Part shown: positions 1-5,815 of the stretch, piece by piece
How positions within the stretch are numbered: position 1 is the first letter of the stretch
How the letters are laid out: each line of letters opens with the position of its first letter
Source of the DNA: Lachnospiraceae bacterium
GTDB taxonomy: Bacteria; Bacillota; Clostridia; Lachnospirales; Lachnospiraceae
Direction: 5' to 3'
DNA length: 6,256 nt
Assembly: GCA_014804185.1 (NCBI GenBank)
Contig: JAAVAG010000120.1
Location: 1-6,256 of the forward strand
Notes under the pieces: model-generated
Seen by the model: only the letters and a program-made list of their open reading frames with translations
What the model was told of the DNA's origin: nothing
Databases searched by the model: none
Made by a program: the position numbers and the translations under genes

Positions 1-10
1 TCTCCTTTTC
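1..10 (-). promoter_or_regulatory. Possible ribosome binding site of a leftward gene starting outside the window
   Basis: Read on the minus strand these bases give GAAAAGGAGA, a good match to a Shine-Dalgarno sequence. A start codon at normal spacing would lie just beyond the left edge. A possible -10 box (TATACT, minus strand, bases 26-21) lies upstream of it, but no convincing -35 is seen at 16-18 bp. If real, a gene divergent from the DUF1015 gene begins just left of the window, and bases 1-296 are a divergent intergenic region. The coding part is not visible, so this is only a suggestion. Confidence 0.35.
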
Positions 11-43
11 CATAAATCGTAGTATAGAGTTTTGGGCAGCCTG

Positions 44-89
44 GCCCGCGCCATTCGCAGCGTGCCCAGTTCAGCCCGCGCCATTCGCA
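44..89. repeat. Pair of 16-bp direct repeats, 30-bp period
   Basis: The 16-mer GCCCGCGCCATTCGCA occurs exactly at 44-59 and again at 74-89. The 14 bp between the copies do not continue the repeat. The second copy runs directly into two small GC hairpins, each with a TGC loop: 90-97/101-108 (8 bp with one G-T pair) and 112-116/120-124 (5 bp). No reading frame explains the sequence. The composition is richer in GC than the rest of the intergenic region, so it looks like part of a dispersed intergenic repeat. Confidence 0.7.
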
Positions 90-221
90 AAGGCGCCTGC
101 GGCGCTTTCCCGCTGCTGCGCAGCTAACTTTGCTCATAGAGAGGCGCTCAGCCCATCCTCTGACGAATGTGCTCATTCATGCAAGCATGATTCGCACATT
201 CTGCAGAGGATGGCTGAACTG
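67..221. repeat. Composite palindromic intergenic element bounded by a 10-bp inverted repeat
   Basis: CAGTTCAGCC at 67-76 is the exact inverse complement of GGCTGAACTG at 212-221, closing a 155-bp segment. Inside are three further hairpins (90-108, 112-124, 149-216). The right outer arm shares GGCTG with the big hairpin, so the outer stem and the base of that hairpin exclude each other. There is no open reading frame of note. The layout resembles a non-coding miniature palindromic repeat (REP/BIME- or MITE-like). No target-site duplication was recognised, so mobility is not shown. A structured leader RNA is less likely, because the promoter of the next gene lies downstream of it. Confidence 0.5.
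149..216. repeat. Large imperfect hairpin, about 27 base pairs
   Basis: The outer stem pairs 149-162 with 204-216 (13 bp, with one C bulged on the left arm). The middle stem pairs GAATGTGC at 165-172 with GCACATTC at 194-201 (8 bp, perfect). The inner stem pairs TCATGC at 177-182 with GCATGA at 185-190, and its last pairs must open to make a loop. Only a weak TTTTAT follows on the plus strand, 14 nt beyond the stem, and no T-run follows on the minus strand. It is therefore not a standard intrinsic terminator. Its length suggests a palindromic repeat or a cruciform-forming site. Confidence 0.75.
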
Positions 222-246
222 TTGAGATAATTTTATCACCATATGC

Positions 247-275
247 TTGAGATGTATAGGGATATTTGATACAAT
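247..275 (+). promoter_or_regulatory. Sigma-A type promoter for the DUF1015 gene and probably the operon
   Basis: The -35 box TTGAGA (247-252) and -10 box TACAAT (270-275) each match consensus at five of six positions and are separated by the ideal 17 bp. Transcription would start near 281-283, giving a leader of about 30 nt to the ATG at 312. This position argues against the TTG at 297 as start codon, since its only upstream ribosome site (AGGGG, 282-286) would sit at the very 5' end of the message. Confidence 0.65.
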
Positions 276-311
276 AAAAACAGGGGCTGGCAGATTTTGT
301 TAGGGAAAGGC

Positions 312-1565
312 ATGGTCAATGATATGGCGGATGTAAGGCCGTTTTGTGCATACAGACCGAGAAAAGGATTGGAGAGCAGGATCGCGGCTCTGCCGTATGA
401 TGTGTACGACAGGGCGGAAGCGGAGGAGGAAGTGAGAAAGGAACCACTGTCTTTTCTGCGGATTGACAGGGCGGAGACGGGGATGCCGGAGGGAATCGCT
501 TCTGACGCGGACTGTGTATATGAGCGCGCCAGAGACATTCTGCACAAAATGCTTGCCTCCGGAGAATTTGTACAGGATGAGGAGTTATGCTATTATCTGT
601 ATGAACTGACGAGAAACGGGCGCTGCCAGACAGGCATCGTGGCATGTGTTTCTATTGACGATTATTGCAGCGGCGTAATTTTGCGCCATGAAAATACCAG
701 GCGTGAGAAAGAGGAAGACAGGGTCAGGCATGTGGACACCTGTGATATGCAGACGGGTCCGATTTTTCTTGCCTATCGGGAGGAGAAAGAACTCTGCAGG
801 ATCCGGGAGGAATGGAAAAAAAGCAGGGAGCCGGTAAATGACTTTATATCGCCGGACGGTATCCGCCACCGTGTATGGGTGATTGACGATGCAAAGACAT
901 CGGAGCGGATCCGGGAATGCTTTGGCGGGATGTCCCGCATTTATATCGCGGATGGGCATCACCGCTGTGCTTCTGCCGTGAGAGTAGGCATGAAACGGAG
1001 GAGAGAGGCCGGAACATATAATGGGGAAGAGGCGTTCAATTATTTTCTTTCTGTGCTTTTTTCGGAGCGCGAACTTGAAATCCTGGATTATAACCGGGTT
1101 GTAAAAGATCTGAACGGACATGGGACGGAAGAATTTCTGGAAAAAGTAAAAGAGCGATTTAAGGTGTGCGCGGAGGGCAGTATTCCTGTAAAGCCGCGAA
1201 GCAAGGGAGAATTCGGGATGTACCTGAAAGGCGGCTGGTATCGGCTTACTGCCGCGGAGCAGCCCGATGGCAGCGATCCGGTAAGAGAACTGGATGTATC
1301 TGTCCTGCAGGAAAATTTGCTGGAACCTGTGTTGGGGATCGCGGATCCCAGGACGGATGAAAGAATAGATTTTGTGGGCGGAATCAGAGGATTGAAAGGC
1401 CTGGAGCAGAGGGTGAACAGCGATGGAGGCGTGGCATTTTCGCTTTATCCGACATCCATCCAAGAACTGTTTGCGGTGGCGGATGCGGGGGAACTGATGC
1501 CTCCCAAGTCCACCTGGTTTGAACCGAAGCTTCGGAGCGGACTGTTTCTGCATGCCTTATGGTAA
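312..1565 (+). CDS. DUF1015 family protein, uncharacterised, probably cytosolic
   Basis: The product is 417 aa, the usual size for DUF1015 proteins, and appears full length. Three family-typical blocks are visible: an N-terminal MADVRPFCAYRP (residues 5-16), a charged RHENTRREKEEDRVRH block (125-140), IADGHHRCASAV (212-223) and MPPKSTWFEPKLRSG near the end (396-410). There is no signal peptide or membrane segment. The biochemical function of the family is not established. The DGHHR motif resembles the nucleotide-binding loop of ParB/sulfiredoxin-fold enzymes such as the free serine kinase SerK. I also recall DUF1015 genes lying beside serA/serC in clostridia, but no such gene is in this window. 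The ATG at 312 is preferred, with AGGG (302-305) 6 nt upstream. The ATG at 324 (MADVRPF...) is the main alternative, and TTG 297 is unlikely given the promoter. glgB follows after 66 nt. Confidence 0.88.
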   Translation: MVNDMADVRPFCAYRPRKGLESRIAALPYDVYDRAEAEEEVRKEPLSFLRIDRAETGMPEGIASDADCVYERARDILHKMLASGEFVQDEELCYYLYELTRNGRCQTGIVACVSIDDYCSGVILRHENTRREKEEDRVRHVDTCDMQTGPIFLAYREEKELCRIREEWKKSREPVNDFISPDGIRHRVWVIDDAKTSERIRECFGGMSRIYIADGHHRCASAVRVGMKRRREAGTYNGEEAFNYFLSVLFSERELEILDYNRVVKDLNGHGTEEFLEKVKERFKVCAEGSIPVKPRSKGEFGMYLKGGWYRLTAAEQPDGSDPVRELDVSVLQENLLEPVLGIADPRTDERIDFVGGIRGLKGLEQRVNSDGGVAFSLYPTSIQELFAVADAGELMPPKSTWFEPKLRSGLFLHALW

Positions 1566-1589
1566 CGATATTTTGCAGTAAATCATACT

Positions 1590-1615
1590 CTGTGACAGGG
1601 CGTGTACTGTGACAG
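1590..1615 (+). repeat. Twin CTGTGACAG motifs upstream of glgB
   Basis: The 9-mer CTGTGACAG occurs exactly at 1590-1598 and 1607-1615, 17 bp apart start to start, in the 66-nt gap between the DUF1015 gene and glgB. Each copy is itself a dyad (CTGT-G-ACAG). The second copy abuts the glgB ribosome binding site. It could be an operator or a translational control site, or a chance short duplication. No promoter with a good -35/-10 pair was found in this gap. Confidence 0.4.
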
Positions 1616-1616
1616 A

Positions 1617-1626
1617 GGGGGAGGAG
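1617..1626 (+). promoter_or_regulatory. Strong ribosome binding site that fixes the glgB start
   Basis: GGGGGAGGAG contains AGGAG at 1622-1626, 5 nt before the ATG at 1632. The open frame runs upstream to a GTG at 1602, but that codon has no ribosome site and lies inside the repeated CTGTGACAG region, so the ATG at 1632 is chosen. Confidence 0.8.
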
Positions 1627-1631
1627 AGAGA

Positions 1632-3971
1632 ATGAACAGCAGGTTGTACAAATTGATGAACTGGCCGGCAATAGAGGAGGTTATTTATTCGGAAGCGTCG
1701 GATCCGCATGCGCTTTTAGGGCCGCATGTGGTGGGAAACAGTACTCTGGTACAGACTTATGTGCCGGGAGCTGAGAGTGTTGTTCTTCAGAAAACGGATG
1801 ACATGTCGGAGATAAAGATGGAAATGGCTGACGACGACGGCTTTTTTGCGGTATTGCTGCCGGGTAAAAAACAGGGGGCATACCGCTATGTGATCACCTG
1901 GCCTGACGGCAGCAGCCAGATCCGGCAGGATGCCTACAGGCACGCGTCTGTTGTGACACCGGAGGATGAGGAACTGTTTGCCAGGGGTATTCATTATACC
2001 GTCTATGAAAAGCTGGGGGCACATCCTATGGTGCATGCCGGTGAGGAAGGAGTGGCCTTTGCGGTATGGGCGCCAAATGCCATCCGGGTCAGCGTAGTGG
2101 GAGATTTTAACGCGTGGGACGGCCGGGTTCATCAGATGCGCAGGCTGCCCACCGGTATTTTTGAGATTTTTATTCCGGGAGTTCACACAGGGGAAAATTA
2201 TAAATTTGAGTTAAAACTGAAAGGCGGCCTTACCTATCTGAAGACAGATCCCTATGGGAATGCTGCTCAGATGCGCCCGGAAAATGCTTCGGTGGTCACG
2301 GATCTGTCCGGGTATGAATGGCATGATGACAAATGGCTGTCACAGCGCGGAGCAGGGCAGGATCATGCGGCACCGATGAGCGTATATGAAATGTATCTGG
2401 GATCCTTTACGGCGCCGGCAGAAGGCAGAGAGTATGCCAACTATCGGGAGATTGCCCCGAAACTTGCGGAGTACGTAAAAAAGATGGGATATACCCATGT
2501 GGAACTGATGCCGGTGATGGAGCATCCGTTTGACGGTTCCTGGGGATATCAGGTGATCGGTTATTATGCGCCCACCGCCCGGTACGGATCGCCCGAGGAC
2601 TTTATGTATCTGGTAGATACGCTGCATCAGGCAGGGATCGGTGTCATCCTGGACTGGGTGCCGGCTCATTTTCCAAGAGATACCTATGGACTGTCCAACT
2701 TTGACGGGACGTGCCTTTATGAACACAAAGATCCGAGACAGGGATATCATGCCCACTGGGGAACACTGATCTACAATTACGGCAGACCGGAAGTTAAAAA
2801 CTACCTGATCGCCAACGCACTGTTCTGGGTGGAGAAGTTCCATGCGGACGGGATTCGTATGGACGCGGTGGCATCCATGCTTTACCTGGATTATGGCAAG
2901 CAGGACGGCGACTGGGTGGCCAATATGTACGGCACCAATGAAAATCTGGAAGCTATGGAGTTTATCAAGCATTTAAATTCCATTATGAAAAAACGCAATC
3001 CCGGCGTTCTGACCATTGCGGAGGAGAGCACCGCATGGCCTATGATTACGGGAGATCTGGACCGTGGCGGGCTGGGCTTTGATCTGAAGTGGAATATGGG
3101 TTGGATGAATGATTATCTCGGTTATATCCGGAATGATCCTTACTTCAGGAGCCATCATCACAATGAATTGACTTTCAGTATGATTTACGCATACAGCGAG
3201 CGGTTTATGCTGGTATTTTCCCACGATGAGGTGGTACATGGCAAGGCGTCTTTGGTGGGCAAGATGCCGGGAGACCGCGAGAGCAAGTTCAGCAACCTGA
3301 GGGCTTCATATGCCTATATGATGATGCATCCCGGCAAGAAGCTGCTTTTCATGGGACAGGATATTGCGGAATTCGACGAGTGGAATGAGAAACGCCAGGT
3401 AGAATGGGAACTTCTTGCGTATCCGGAGCATAAGGGTGTGTCGGAACTGGTAAAGCAGTTAAATCACTTGTATCGCTCGCAGCCCGCTCTTTACGAACTG
3501 GATGATAAGCCGGAAGGGTTTGAGTGGATCAACAGTATTGCGGGGCAGGAATGCTTCCTGACATTCCTGCGGAAAGGGAAAAAGGCGGAGGACACCCTGC
3601 TTGTTGCGGCGAACTTTGCCGGAATACCGCAGGAAATCCGTACGGGAGTTCCTTATGACGGCAAATATAAGGAAATACTCAATACAGATGCCGTCGCTTT
3701 CGGCGGAAGCGGCCAGGTGAACAGAAGTGTGAAGAAAGCGGTAAAGGAAGAGTGTGACGACAGAGAATATTCTGTTTCTCTGAAACTGGCTCCGCTGTCG
3801 GTGAGCGTTCTGCAGTATCATCCGTATACGCCGGAGGAAGTACAGAAGAGGCAGGAAAAGGAAGAGGAAAAGAGACTGCAGCGGGAAAAGAAACTGGCGG
3901 AAAAGAAAGCGCAGGAGGAAAAGGTACAGGAGAGGAAAAAGGAGAAAGAAAAGACGAGTAAGAAGGGCTGA
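1632..3971 (+). CDS. glgB: 1,4-alpha-glucan branching enzyme GlgB (GH13) with a charged C-terminal tail
   Basis: This cytosolic enzyme (EC 2.4.1.18) cuts alpha-1,4 glucan chains and rejoins them as alpha-1,6 branches during glycogen synthesis. The 779-aa product starts with an N1 module (DPHALLGPH), then CBM48 (about 130-215, VWAPNAIRVSVVGDFNAW from 145), a GH13 barrel from about 255, and an all-beta C-domain ending near 733. The four GH13 regions are intact: DWVPAHFP (341-348), GIRMDAV with nucleophile D411, AEEST with acid/base E464, and HDEVVHG with transition-state D532. The spacings 411-464-532 equal those of E. coli GlgB (405-458-526). Residues 734-779 form a tail unusual for the family: 13 Glu, 14 Lys and 4 Arg among 46, likely a single charged helix. 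The protein is therefore longer than E. coli GlgB (728 aa). No glgC, glgA or glgP lies nearby. The stop is 5 nt before mscS. Confidence 0.97.
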   Translation: MNSRLYKLMNWPAIEEVIYSEASDPHALLGPHVVGNSTLVQTYVPGAESVVLQKTDDMSEIKMEMADDDGFFAVLLPGKKQGAYRYVITWPDGSSQIRQDAYRHASVVTPEDEELFARGIHYTVYEKLGAHPMVHAGEEGVAFAVWAPNAIRVSVVGDFNAWDGRVHQMRRLPTGIFEIFIPGVHTGENYKFELKLKGGLTYLKTDPYGNAAQMRPENASVVTDLSGYEWHDDKWLSQRGAGQDHAAPMSVYEMYLGSFTAPAEGREYANYREIAPKLAEYVKKMGYTHVELMPVMEHPFDGSWGYQVIGYYAPTARYGSPEDFMYLVDTLHQAGIGVILDWVPAHFPRDTYGLSNFDGTCLYEHKDPRQGYHAHWGTLIYNYGRPEVKNYLIANALFWVEKFHADGIRMDAVASMLYLDYGKQDGDWVANMYGTNENLEAMEFIKHLNSIMKKRNPGVLTIAEESTAWPMITGDLDRGGLGFDLKWNMGWMNDYLGYIRNDPYFRSHHHNELTFSMIYAYSERFMLVFSHDEVVHGKASLVGKMPGDRESKFSNLRASYAYMMMHPGKKLLFMGQDIAEFDEWNEKRQVEWELLAYPEHKGVSELVKQLNHLYRSQPALYELDDKPEGFEWINSIAGQECFLTFLRKGKKAEDTLLVAANFAGIPQEIRTGVPYDGKYKEILNTDAVAFGGSGQVNRSVKKAVKEECDDREYSVSLKLAPLSVSVLQYHPYTPEEVQKRQEKEEEKRLQREKKLAEKKAQEEKVQERKKEKEKTSKKG

Positions 3972-3976
3972 CGGGG

Positions 3977-4852
3977 ATGAGTACGGAGATGTTTCAGGAA
4001 CACCTTTTGGAAATGGCGGATAAGGCGCTTGGGCTGGGCGTGAGGATTCTCCTTTCGATTGTGGTTCTTCTGGTGGGAACACAGCTGATTAAGCTGATAT
4101 GCAGGGTTATAAAAAGGTATCTGACCCGGGCGAAAGTGGATATCGGTGTCATACAGTTTTCGGATTCTTTTATCAGAGCGTCCCTGTATGTGCTCCTTGT
4201 ATTCATGATCGTTTCCGGGCTTGGCGTTGATGCTGCCAGCATTGTGGCGCTGCTGGGATCGGCCGGCGTGGCTATCGGTCTTGCTATACAGGGCAGTCTG
4301 TCCAACTTTGCGGGGGGCGTGCTGATTCTTGTGCTGAAACCCTTTAAAGTGGGAGACTATATCAAGGAGGATGCCACGGGGAACGAGGGTACCGTGTCGG
4401 AAATCCAACTCTTTTACACGAAACTGCTGACGCCGGATAACCAAACGGTCATACTGCCCAACGGTACGCTGGCCAATACCAGTATGACAAATGTGACTGC
4501 GGCGGACTGCCGCAGGATGGACGTAAAAGTGAGCCTGTCCTATGATGAGGAGATTGCCAGAGCGAGAGAAGTCATCATGGAGGTTCTGCGTACGGATGAA
4601 GATGTGCGGAAGGACAAGGATATGCGGGTCTTTGTTGATTGTCTGGGGGACAGCGCCGTGATTCTGAACGTGCGGTGCTGGTTTGACATGGATAGATTCT
4701 GGGAGGGAAAATGGCGTGTGACAGAGGCTGTAAAAGAGGCTTTGGACAGGGAGAAGATCCGGATTCCCTATCCCCAGGTGGATGTACATCTAAAAGAGCA
4801 GGGGCATGGCGGCAGCAGCGGTCGTGACGGAAATGGAGAAGCGTATGAATGA
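3977..4852 (+). CDS. mscS: MscS-family mechanosensitive ion channel
   Basis: This inner-membrane channel opens under membrane tension and releases solutes on hypo-osmotic shock. At 291 aa it matches the minimal E. coli MscS (286 aa). Hydrophobic segments lie at about 20-43 (TM1), 64-84 (TM2) and 88-127 (TM3). TM3 carries the family hallmark LLGSAGVAIGLAIQGSLSN (92-110). By alignment with E. coli, V98 and L102 sit at the L105/L109 pore seal, G106 at the G113 kink, and N110 at N117. A beta domain follows (KPFKVGDYI, 121-129; LPNGTLANTSMTN, 160-172) and then the alpha/beta cytosolic cage. The last residues (about 276-291) are polar and Gly-rich. The ATG lies 5 nt after the glgB stop. AAGGG (3963-3967), inside the glgB 3' end, is the likely ribosome site, so translation is probably coupled to glgB. 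An ATG at 3989 is a weaker alternative. The 3' end overlaps the next gene by 8 nt. Confidence 0.94.
   Translation: MSTEMFQEHLLEMADKALGLGVRILLSIVVLLVGTQLIKLICRVIKRYLTRAKVDIGVIQFSDSFIRASLYVLLVFMIVSGLGVDAASIVALLGSAGVAIGLAIQGSLSNFAGGVLILVLKPFKVGDYIKEDATGNEGTVSEIQLFYTKLLTPDNQTVILPNGTLANTSMTNVTAADCRRMDVKVSLSYDEEIARAREVIMEVLRTDEDVRKDKDMRVFVDCLGDSAVILNVRCWFDMDRFWEGKWRVTEAVKEALDREKIRIPYPQVDVHLKEQGHGGSSGRDGNGEAYE
4835..4838 (+). promoter_or_regulatory. Ribosome binding site inside mscS that decides the NYN gene start
   Basis: GGAG sits 6 nt before the ATG at 4845. The same frame also has ATG codons at 4806 and 4833. The one at 4806 has no clear ribosome site and would overlap mscS by 47 nt, and the one at 4833 overlaps the GGAG itself. 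The start at 4845 overlaps the mscS stop by 8 nt, a layout typical of translational coupling. Confidence 0.6.
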
Positions 4853-5723
4853 AGACAATGAAAAAATGTATGCACTGCTGATCGATGCGGATAATATCTC
4901 ACCCAAATATCTGAATATTATCCTGAGCGAGGCAAAGGAATTTGGAATTATCAGTATCAGAAGAATCTATGGGGACTGGACGGACAGTTCCAAGAGCAGC
5001 TGGAAAGAAGTGCTGCTGGAAAATTCCATTACTCCGATGCAGCAGTACACTTATACAACAGGGAAAAATTCATCGGACAGCGCCATGATCATTGACGCTA
5101 TGGATATTTTATATACAAATGACGTGGCCGGATTTATTCTGGCCTCATCGGACAGTGATTTTACCAGACTTGCCATGCGGCTGAGAGAAGCTGGCAAGGA
5201 TATTATCGGTATGGGAGAGAGCAAGACCCCTGCGCCGTTTGTCAAGGCTTGCAGGATCTTCAAGACTCTGGATGTGCTTTATAACGCCACGAGAAAACTC
5301 AAGAAAGCCGACAAAGCTTCCGCAAAAGCGAAAGCGTCCGCCGCAGAGAATGGGGCCCACGAAAATACGACTTCGATGAATACGGTTCCTGAGAAAGAAA
5401 ACAATACAGCGGAGAAAGAAATCGTCACAGAGAAAGAAAACACCGTGGAAAAAGAGAACGCCGCAGGTGCGCTGCCCATCACAAGCATCGATGTGATCCG
5501 AAGCACGATCATCGAACTGGTGGAGAGCAAGGCGGATGACGACGGATGGTTGTTTTTGGGTCATCTGGGAAACTATATTCTGAAAGAATATCCGGATTTT
5601 GACTGCCGCAACTATGGCTGCCGGAAGTTTGCGGATCTTGTGAAAAGCTGTGACAGGCTGGAGATCAGAAGTGAGCGGGCCAATCAGGGCAGAGTCAAGC
5701 TGATGTATGCAAGGGTTAAATAA
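4845..5723 (+). CDS. NYN-domain putative ribonuclease with C-terminal OST-HTH/LOTUS domain
   Basis: The product is 292 aa and soluble. Residues about 8-147 form a NYN (PIN-like, LabA/DUF88 type) domain. It begins YALLIDADN (9-17) and carries the acidic residues expected for a metal-dependent RNase: D14, D16, D44, D78 (SSDSAMIID), D84, D103 and D105 (SSDSDFTRL). A low-complexity, charged linker follows (about 150-210), with a hexapeptide repeat at 183-207. Residues about 212-292 match an OST-HTH/LOTUS domain (DGWLFLGHLGNYILKEYPDF at 233-252, NYGCRKFADLVKS at 256-268), a winged-helix RNA-binding fold. This domain order recalls eukaryotic MARF1 and suggests an RNA-targeted nuclease, but the substrate is unknown. 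The gene overlaps mscS by 8 nt, and tight coupling implies co-expression. The start at 4845 is chosen over 4806 and 4833. The stop codon lies within a 15-bp tandem repeat. Confidence 0.92.
   Translation: MNEDNEKMYALLIDADNISPKYLNIILSEAKEFGIISIRRIYGDWTDSSKSSWKEVLLENSITPMQQYTYTTGKNSSDSAMIIDAMDILYTNDVAGFILASSDSDFTRLAMRLREAGKDIIGMGESKTPAPFVKACRIFKTLDVLYNATRKLKKADKASAKAKASAAENGAHENTTSMNTVPEKENNTAEKEIVTEKENTVEKENAAGALPITSIDVIRSTIIELVESKADDDGWLFLGHLGNYILKEYPDFDCRNYGCRKFADLVKSCDRLEIRSERANQGRVKLMYARVK
5391..5465 (+). repeat. Hexapeptide (18-nt) repeat in the NYN protein linker
   Basis: The 10-mer GAGAAAGAAA recurs exactly at 5391, 5412 and 5430, with a diverged copy at 5448 (GAAAAAGAGA). The steps are 21, 18 and 18 nt, all multiples of three. 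The peptide units are EKENNTA, EKEIVT, EKENTV and EKENAA. Such in-frame microrepeats arise by slippage and usually tolerate changes in copy number. Here they only lengthen a flexible charged linker between the nuclease and LOTUS domains. Confidence 0.7.
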
Positions 5724-5765
5724 CCCTGGGTTAAATAACCCTGGGCTAAATAACTCAGGGTAAAA
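5713..5765 (+). repeat. 15-bp tandem repeat duplicating the stop codon of the NYN gene
   Basis: The unit GGGTTAAATAACCCT is at 5713-5727, repeated exactly at 5728-5742, diverged at 5743-5757 and partial at 5758-5765. Each of the first two units is a dyad (GGGTTA-AA-TAACCC). Because 15 is a multiple of three, the reading frame is kept, giving TAA at 5721, 5736 and 5751 in the NYN frame. The array therefore copies the last two codons and the stop of the gene. Confidence 0.85.
5738..5761 (+). terminator. Candidate weak terminator or 3'-end hairpin of the plus-strand operon
   Basis: ACCCTGGG (5738-5745) pairs with CTCAGGGT (5754-5761), giving 8 bp with one G-T pair and an 8-nt AT-rich loop. No T-run follows on the plus strand, so it is not a canonical intrinsic terminator. 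Units of the same array can also pair with each other in other registers. A second stem, CAGCGG/CCGCTG (5766-5771/5789-5794), lies just downstream and also lacks an adjacent T-run. No better terminator for the plus operon is visible. Confidence 0.3.
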
Positions 5766-5815
5766 CAGCGGTTTGGCTCAATTGAACGCCGCTGCGCTTA
5801 TGAAAGCATTTTTGG

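Noticed and set aside
149..216. Large hairpin read as an intrinsic terminator
   Set aside because: There is no T-run directly after the stem on either strand, and the stem is much longer than usual.
297..311. TTG start that would extend the DUF1015 protein by five residues
   Set aside because: The promoter at 247-275 puts the transcript start near 281-283, leaving no proper room for a ribosome site before 297. The family N-terminus (MADVRPF) lies downstream.
1590..1615. CTGTGACAG copies as CRP (TGTGA) sites
   Set aside because: A CRP site needs TGTGA-N6-TCACA. No TCACA half-site lies at the right distance, and CRP control of this kind is not expected in Clostridia.
1602..1631. GTG start that would extend GlgB by ten residues
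   Set aside because: It has no ribosome site, whereas a very strong one precedes the ATG at 1632. The added residues (from YCDRGGGER) do not resemble GlgB.
3818..4789. Long minus-strand open frame (323 codons) opposite the glgB tail and mscS
   Set aside because: It lies opposite two well-recognised genes and its composition (Ser/Phe/Leu-rich where the plus strand is purine-rich) is that of an antisense shadow. The 585-1553 and 2340-2972 minus frames are shadows likewise.
4806..4844. Upstream ATG that would extend the NYN protein by 13 residues
   Set aside because: It overlaps mscS by 47 nt and lacks a clear ribosome site. The Ala-rich extension is read from the Gly/Ser codons of the mscS tail in another frame.
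5713..5765. Tandem repeat as a CRISPR array
   Set aside because: The units are contiguous 15-mers without spacers and no cas gene is present.
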